The notes under the pieces: generated by a model
What the model was told of the DNA's origin: nothing
The model's input: the letters and a program-made list of their open reading frames with translations, nothing else
Databases searched by the model: none
Program-made: the position numbers and the translations under genes
Shown: positions 6,533-10,393 of the stretch, one piece after another
Numbering within the stretch: the stretch's first letter is position 1
How the letters are laid out: each line of letters starts with the position of its first letter
Source of the DNA: Gaiella sp051003695
Lineage (GTDB): Bacteria > Actinomycetota > Thermoleophilia > Gaiellales > Gaiellaceae
Direction of reading: 5' to 3'
Length of the DNA stretch: 10,393 nucleotides
NCBI GenBank assembly: GCA_051003695.1
Contig: JBPCLB010000101.1
Coordinates: forward strand, 1-10,393

Positions 6533-7855
6533 GTGCGCGCGGTCGGCAGCCCACCGATCGTCGTCCTCGATGACGACGCGACGGGCGTCCAGACCCTCGC
6601 CGGGATCCGAGTGCTGCTCGCCTGGCACGCGGATTCCGTGCGCGCGGCGCTCGACGGCCGACCGGCGGTACACCTGATCACGAACACGCGGGCGCTGCCG
6701 CCCGAGCGGGTGCGGCCGCTGGTCGCGGACGCCGCGTGGACGGCGCGTCAAGCCGCTCCCGACGCGCGCGTCGTCTTGCGTGGCGACAGCACGCTGCGCG
6801 GCCATCTGCTCGAGGAGTATCTCGGCGTGCGGGAGGTGGCAGCGCCTGGCGGCTGGCCGGTACTGCTCCTCGTCCCGGCGCTGCCCGCGGCGGGCAGGGT
6901 CACTGTCGGCGGCGTGCACTTCTTCGAGCGAGATGGTGTCCGTTCGCCACTGCACGAGACCGAGTACGCGCGGGACGGCGTCTTCGCCTACCGGAGCGCG
7001 CGACTGCTGAACTGGGCGGAGGAGCGCTCCGGTGGTCTCTTTCGTGCTGGTGAGGGACGCGAGTTGCCGCTCGAGGCCCTCCGTAGCGGCGGGCCGGATG
7101 CTGTGGCGCACGCACTCGTCGGGCTCGCGGAGGCCGGTCGACCCGTGGTTTTCGCGCCGGACGCCGAGACCGAAGCGGACCTCGAGGTGGTTGCGGCAGG
7201 CTACGAGGTCGCGGTCGACCGTGGGGCGGCCGTGATCGTCCGCTGCGCGCCGACGTTCGCGGGAGTGCTGGCCGGGACGACGGCGACGGCGCCGCCGCAC
7301 GCGCCTCCCCCGGCCGACTCAGTCCTTGTCGTGTGTGGGTCGTACGTGCCGCAGACCACGCGCCAGCTCGCCTGTCTCCTCGACGACTCGCCTGGGGCGC
7401 TCGTCGAGGCGGACGCCGTCGCACTCGCCGGGGAGGAGGCAGACCAGGAGATCTATCGCCTCGCCGGCCTGACGTCCCGCCTTCTCGCCGCGACCGGCCT
7501 CGCCGTCCTCGCGACACCCCGTACGCGCTCCGACGGCACGGCGTCGCTTGACGCCGGGGACCGAATCGCTGTCAACCTCGCTCGCGTCGTGGCCGTCCTC
7601 GAACCACGCCCAGACGTGATTGTTGCGAAGGGCGGGATCACCTCTGCGGTTACGCTGCGCACCGGGGTCGGCGCGCACGAGGCGGAGGTGCTCGGGCCTG
7701 TCGAGCCAGGCGTCTCGCGGTGGGGGGTCCATTGGCCGGACGGCAAGCTTCTCGACTACCTCGTCGTGCCTGGGAACGTCGGAGACGACCAACTCCTGGC
7801 GCGGCTCGTCGGCTCCATCGCGAGGGATGGGAACCGTGCTAGCGCCGTTCCGTGA
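6533..7855 (+). CDS. Four-carbon acid sugar kinase family protein (former DUF1537)
   Basis: ATP-dependent sugar-acid kinase, 440 residues, normal for the family. The N-terminal substrate-binding domain (about 1-230) shows LDDDATGVQ (12-20), RGDSTLRGH (83-91), PALPAAGRVTVGGVHF (115-130) and ETEYARD (142-148). The C-terminal nucleotide-binding domain (about 280-435) shows VVCGSY, KGGITS (366-371) and VPGNVGDDQL (412-421). Characterised members phosphorylate D-threonate, L-threonate or D-erythronate, and some family neighbourhoods point to other sugar acids; the exact substrate here is unknown. GTG 6533 has no ribosome site but a -10-like element six bases upstream, so it is probably leaderless. 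The 3' end overlaps the aldolase gene by 20 bp, indicating an operon and a shared pathway. The GTATGAC operator in front links it to the GntR regulator and the importer. Confidence 0.93.
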   Translation: MRAVGSPPIVVLDDDATGVQTLAGIRVLLAWHADSVRAALDGRPAVHLITNTRALPPERVRPLVADAAWTARQAAPDARVVLRGDSTLRGHLLEEYLGVREVAAPGGWPVLLLVPALPAAGRVTVGGVHFFERDGVRSPLHETEYARDGVFAYRSARLLNWAEERSGGLFRAGEGRELPLEALRSGGPDAVAHALVGLAEAGRPVVFAPDAETEADLEVVAAGYEVAVDRGAAVIVRCAPTFAGVLAGTTATAPPHAPPPADSVLVVCGSYVPQTTRQLACLLDDSPGALVEADAVALAGEEADQEIYRLAGLTSRLLAATGLAVLATPRTRSDGTASLDAGDRIAVNLARVVAVLEPRPDVIVAKGGITSAVTLRTGVGAHEAEVLGPVEPGVSRWGVHWPDGKLLDYLVVPGNVGDDQLLARLVGSIARDGNRASAVP

Positions 7856-8675
7856 GATTCTCGAAGAACGTCGAGCCGTGCGCTCCGCGGCCGGTGCATT
7901 CACCTGCTACGACGTCACCACCGCGCTCGGCGTCGCTCGCGCCGCAGAAGACCGCGACGTCCCAGCGATCCTGCTCATCGCGGAAGCTTCGTTCCGAGCA
8001 CCGTCCGGCCGGCTGCTCCTTGCGGCGCTCTCTGCCGTGTCCGACGAGGCGCGCGTGCCGATGTGCGTTCAGCTCGACCACGTCTCCGATGACGCGGTCA
8101 TCGACGCAGCCCTCGCCGCAGGCATCGGTGCGGTGATGGCTGACGGCTCAAGATTCCGACTCGAGCGCAACACGGCGTTCGTCGCCGCGATCCGGGACCG
8201 TGCGGACTCGGCCGGAATCGAGGTCGAGCTGGGCCACATCGAGGGCGGGGAGGACGTTGCCGCGGCGACGGAGGCGGGCGCGCTCACCGATCCCGACGAG
8301 GCAATCTCGTTGGTCGCCGCGACGCGGTGCGACTGTCTCGCTGTCTCCATCGGGAACGTGCACGGGCGCTATGCCTCGCCGCCGCGGCTCGACTGGGGGC
8401 GCCTCGAGCGGATTCGCCAGGCGATCGATATCCCGCTCTCGCTGCACGGCGCGTCCGGGCTGCCGGCCGAGGACATTTGCAGGGCGGTTGCACTCGGCGT
8501 CTGCAAGGTCAACGTAAACGCGGAACTCCGCGAGCGTTACCTCACGAGGCTCGCCGACCGGCTCCCTGCAGCGCTCGAGGGCTGGCGGTTGCTCGAGCTC
8601 GAGTCTTCCGTCGTCGACGCGGTCGCTGAGGTCGTCGCGTCGAAGCTCGACCTGCTCGAAGGGGCGCGCTCGTGA
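7836..8675 (+). CDS. Class II (zinc) fructose-bisphosphate aldolase family protein
   Basis: TIM-barrel zinc aldolase of 279 residues, like GatY/KbaY and short class II aldolases. The zinc ligands are visible at His82 (QLDHV), His176 (GNVHGRY) and His204 (LHGASG), with catalytic Asp81. The phosphate-binding GAS sits at 205-207, and KVNVNAEL (224-231) stands where relatives carry the substrate-orienting loop. An internal Glu lies in EVELGHIEGGED (129-140). I chose GTG 7836 because VLAPFREIL aligns with family N-termini and GAGGG lies nine bases upstream; ATG 7827 in the same frame is the alternative. It overlaps the kinase by 20 bp. The family performs retro-aldol cleavage of ketose phosphates to DHAP plus an aldehyde. 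Here it probably cleaves the product made after phosphorylation by the kinase, with an oxidation or isomerisation step encoded elsewhere. Family certain, substrate unknown. Confidence 0.92.
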   Translation: MLAPFREILEERRAVRSAAGAFTCYDVTTALGVARAAEDRDVPAILLIAEASFRAPSGRLLLAALSAVSDEARVPMCVQLDHVSDDAVIDAALAAGIGAVMADGSRFRLERNTAFVAAIRDRADSAGIEVELGHIEGGEDVAAATEAGALTDPDEAISLVAATRCDCLAVSIGNVHGRYASPPRLDWGRLERIRQAIDIPLSLHGASGLPAEDICRAVALGVCKVNVNAELRERYLTRLADRLPAALEGWRLLELESSVVDAVAEVVASKLDLLEGARS

Positions 8676-8779
8676 TGTATGCCCGACATCTCGGCCAGCG
8701 CCGGCGAGGGAGACCAGTTGCCGGGATCGAGCCCGCCCATCGTTTCACCGTCGTGGGCACGGCCGACTCCCTCGATTGA
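8675..8779 (+). CDS. Possible 34-residue small ORF after the aldolase (doubtful)
   Basis: An ATG at 8675 shares one base with the aldolase TGA (TGATG), the geometry of translational re-initiation. It opens a 34-residue arginine-rich frame (begins MYARHLGQRRRGRP, ends GTADSLD). I recognise no domain, and codon use is not informative at this length. It may be chance read-through space or the debris of a longer gene. Confidence 0.15.
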   Translation: MYARHLGQRRRGRPVAGIEPAHRFTVVGTADSLD

Positions 8780-8995
8780 GGGCTATTCGTATGTGGCACG
8801 CCTCTTTACAGTGCCCCTAGGTGCCATGCACTAGCTGGTGCCTGAACCACCGTTCTGCACGGCTTCTGCAGGTTGCTCGTTCACTCACTGCGGCAGGCTT
8901 TGACCCGTCGGCGATTTGGTCGCTGTCTCGCGCCGGCGGAGAGCCAAGAGCGAAACCGGGCCCGGTGTACCACCCAACCTCTTAGGAGGACCGGC
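8676..8995. other. 320-bp intergenic stretch separating the catabolic cluster from the envelope genes
   Basis: No convincing gene is visible on either strand. It holds a weak hairpin CCCTC-GATT-GAGGG (8769-8782) without a U-tract. It also holds three GTGCC repeats (8811, 8821, 8838) with an inverted GGCAC at 8795-8799. A TTGACC at 8900-8905 might be a -35 of the next gene, but no good -10 follows at the right distance. A T-rich patch near 8802-8807 and several AT-richer stretches suggest ordinary promoter and terminator space. The frame of the next gene stays open upstream to 8873, but the strong ribosome site at 8984 argues that this is not coding. Confidence 0.5.
8984..8989 (+). promoter_or_regulatory. 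Strong ribosome binding site of the secreted HExxH protein gene
   Basis: AGGAGG six bases before the ATG at 8996. It fixes the start of this gene, although the frame is open 41 codons further upstream, and it places the signal peptide at the very N-terminus. Confidence 0.85.
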
Positions 8996-9673
8996 ATGGT
9001 CAGCTCTCGAGTCAGAGTCCGAGCGGTCACGTTTTTCGCCGCGCTTTTCACGGTTTTCGTCTTCGCCACTGGGAGCAACCAGGCGCAGGCTGCGAGGAAT
9101 CCGATCTGGAGCGAGGCTGGCCGGTCGGTCGCCGGCACGGTAGTTCGGAGCCTGGTTCCGACCGGGGCCTGGATCTCGGCGGAGGCCGAGTACATGAGCC
9201 GACGAGAGCTGACCGTGGTGTGCGCCAGAACTCCACAGGACTGGGCGCAGGCGCTGACGAAAGTCGGGCTTCCGCCCGCGTGGGACACGTACTACGGGTT
9301 CAGCCTCATCCCCCAGGGCGAGATGCACCTCAGCCCCTACGTCTGCGAAGGGCTGCGGCTCGGGCTCCTCGAGCGGACGCGAAGAATGAACGAGCTCCAA
9401 GTCGCCTGGGCGGTGAACGTGCTGGTTCATGAGAGCGTGCATATGGGCCGCTTCACCCTTGATGAGGCGCTGACCGAGGCGTGTGCGCGCAGTGGCCTCC
9501 CGGCAGCGTTAAACCGGCTCTTCGGGGTCGACTACCGCTCCGCTGAGATGAGCCGACTTACCTTCGCGGCCACCTTGTTTCGCCGCACGCAGGGGGTCGC
9601 CTATCAGGGCGGCGCCTGCTCAGCGCCTGCGTCGACGACGCTCTTGGGCGAATCACGCTCACCTAGGTTCTGA
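8996..9673 (+). CDS. Secreted HExxH-motif protein, putative zinc metallopeptidase of unknown family
   Basis: 225 residues. The N-terminus is a classical Sec signal: arginines at 5, 7 and 9, a hydrophobic core at about 10-26 (VTFFAALFTVFVFATG), and AQA at 30-32 as a likely cleavage site. The mature protein contains NVLVHESVHMG with HESVH at 145-149, the zinc-binding HExxH pattern, followed by DEALTEACA. Glu157 or Glu161 there could be the third zinc ligand in a gluzincin-like arrangement. At least three cysteines in the mature part (76, 117, 163, plus one near the C-terminus) could form disulfides outside the cell. I do not recognise a named peptidase family, and the activity is inferred from the motif alone. 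The start is set by AGGAGG six bases upstream. The 3' end overlaps the convergent L,D-transpeptidase gene by 11 bp. A role at the cell envelope is plausible but unproven. Confidence 0.75.
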   Translation: MVSSRVRVRAVTFFAALFTVFVFATGSNQAQAARNPIWSEAGRSVAGTVVRSLVPTGAWISAEAEYMSRRELTVVCARTPQDWAQALTKVGLPPAWDTYYGFSLIPQGEMHLSPYVCEGLRLGLLERTRRMNELQVAWAVNVLVHESVHMGRFTLDEALTEACARSGLPAALNRLFGVDYRSAEMSRLTFAATLFRRTQGVAYQGGACSAPASTTLLGESRSPRF

Positions 9674-10376
9674 TCGTCACCGGATCGCCGGGCGCGATGC
9701 GGGCGACCAGCCACGTCATCGCTGCGGCATTCAGGCGCACGCAGCCATGCGAGACAGCCGTGCCGAGCACGCCGCCGACGTTGGCGAGTCCGTGCAGTGC
9801 GACCTGTCCGGGCCCACCTGCGAATCGCTGGAAGACCTCTGAGCGCGCGCTCAAGGCGAGCGCGAACGGTGCGCCTGCCTCACCGGACGGGAGCTCAACC
9901 GCTTCTTCGACGAAGAACTCACCGTTGGGAGTTGGCGTCGCCGTTTTTCCGACCACGGCGGCGAACGTCCGCATCGCGTGTCCGCGCCGGTAGACGACGA
10001 CTCTACGACGCTTGGTTTCAACGACGATGCGCCAGCTTGTTTCGTGCGCGACCGTGCCAGCCCGCTCGATCCAGCCTGTATGCCCGTTCGGCCGACCGGG
10101 GAGCCTGACCCGCAACCAGTGTCGCCCGCCGGCATCCGTCGCGTGTCGTAGCACCGGCAGCATGGTGCGTTGTCCGGTGATCGGCCGCCGCGAAGCGACC
10201 ATCGCCAGCCGGTGGGAGCTTCGCCGGGGTGCCTGCCGCGCCTGGTGAGGGGTCAGCAGTGCGGCGAGTTCCTGCACGGGCCGAACAAACCGCTGGTCTG
10301 ACGCGCCCGCGGGTGCCGCAGTGCTGCCCGCCGCGTTTGCGCCGAGCAGCACTACCAGTCCCAGCAGTCTCAGCAT
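9663..10376 (-). CDS. Secreted L,D-transpeptidase (YkuD domain)
   Basis: Cell-wall enzyme that forms or modifies 3-3 peptidoglycan cross-links (or attaches proteins) using a catalytic cysteine, 237 residues. A signal peptide covers about 1-26 (hydrophobic LLGLVVLLGANAAG). A segment at about 70-106 with WLRVRLPG and GHTGWIE looks like an SH3-like wall-binding or linker module. The YkuD domain spans about 115-236. It carries the signature His195 (ALHGLAN) followed by SHGCVRLN at 209-216, with catalytic Cys212 and His210 intact. PTPNGEFFV (148-156) is also typical of the fold. The ATG at 10376 has only a weak ribosome site, and just 17 bases of upstream sequence are in the window, so the promoter is not visible. 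It converges on the HExxH protein gene, with which it shares 11 bp of 3' end. Confidence 0.93.
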   Translation of the reverse strand: MLRLLGLVVLLGANAAGSTAAPAGASDQRFVRPVQELAALLTPHQARQAPRRSSHRLAMVASRRPITGQRTMLPVLRHATDAGGRHWLRVRLPGRPNGHTGWIERAGTVAHETSWRIVVETKRRRVVVYRRGHAMRTFAAVVGKTATPTPNGEFFVEEAVELPSGEAGAPFALALSARSEVFQRFAGGPGQVALHGLANVGGVLGTAVSHGCVRLNAAAMTWLVARIAPGDPVTIRT

Positions 10377-10393
10377 CGAGGCGGCGCCTAACC

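Noticed and set aside
5915..7300. A 461-residue open frame on the minus strand over the VOC, FAH-remnant and kinase region.
   Set aside because: Its composition is antisense-like with no recognisable motifs, and it crosses three better-supported features.
8769..8782. CCCTC-GATT-GAGGG hairpin as terminator of the kinase-aldolase operon.
   Set aside because: The stem is only 5 bp and there is no U-tract after it; too weak to call.
8873..8995. N-terminal extension of the HExxH protein to position 8873.
   Set aside because: The extension would bury the signal peptide inside the protein, and AGGAGG at 8984 clearly serves ATG 8996.

Overview
The window is high-GC bacterial DNA of an actinobacterial style. 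Codons are strongly G/C-ending, GTG starts are common (six of the ten intact genes) and several genes appear leaderless. The overall look would fit a Thermoleophilia-type soil actinobacterium, but that lineage is inference and no rRNA or marker gene is present to prove it.

Positions 1-4732 (minus strand) hold a complete CUT1-type carbohydrate ABC importer, read right to left: an MsmX/UgpC/MalK-type ATPase, a Tat-exported solute-binding protein, a MalF-type permease and a MalG-type permease that runs off the left edge a few tens of residues short. The binding-protein gene seems to have its own promoter. A perfect 12-bp hairpin separates it from the permeases. Positions 4805-6012 (plus strand, divergent) hold a FadR/FCD-type GntR regulator overlapping by 4 bp with a methylmalonyl-CoA-epimerase-like VOC protein. 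Positions 6070-6495 (minus) carry a decayed fumarylacetoacetate-hydrolase-family gene. Positions 6533-8675 (plus) hold a four-carbon acid sugar kinase (former DUF1537) overlapping by 20 bp with a class II fructose-bisphosphate-aldolase-like enzyme.

The most informative signal is a shared GTATGAC motif (core GT-N3-AC, as expected for FadR-type GntR operators). It sits at the three promoters that matter: in front of the binding-protein gene, in the importer/regulator divergent region, and in front of the kinase-aldolase pair. I infer one regulon: the GntR protein senses a substrate or intermediate and controls uptake (ABC importer), phosphorylation (kinase) and carbon-carbon cleavage (aldolase) of a sugar acid or related compound. 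The substrate cannot be read from the sequence.

From about 8676 the content changes. A 320-bp stretch without a convincing gene is followed by a secreted HExxH protein of unknown family (8996-9673, plus). This overlaps tail to tail by 11 bp with a secreted L,D-transpeptidase (9663-10376, minus). These two look like cell-envelope genes unrelated to the catabolic regulon. I saw no rRNA, tRNA, CRISPR array, insertion sequence or phage gene.
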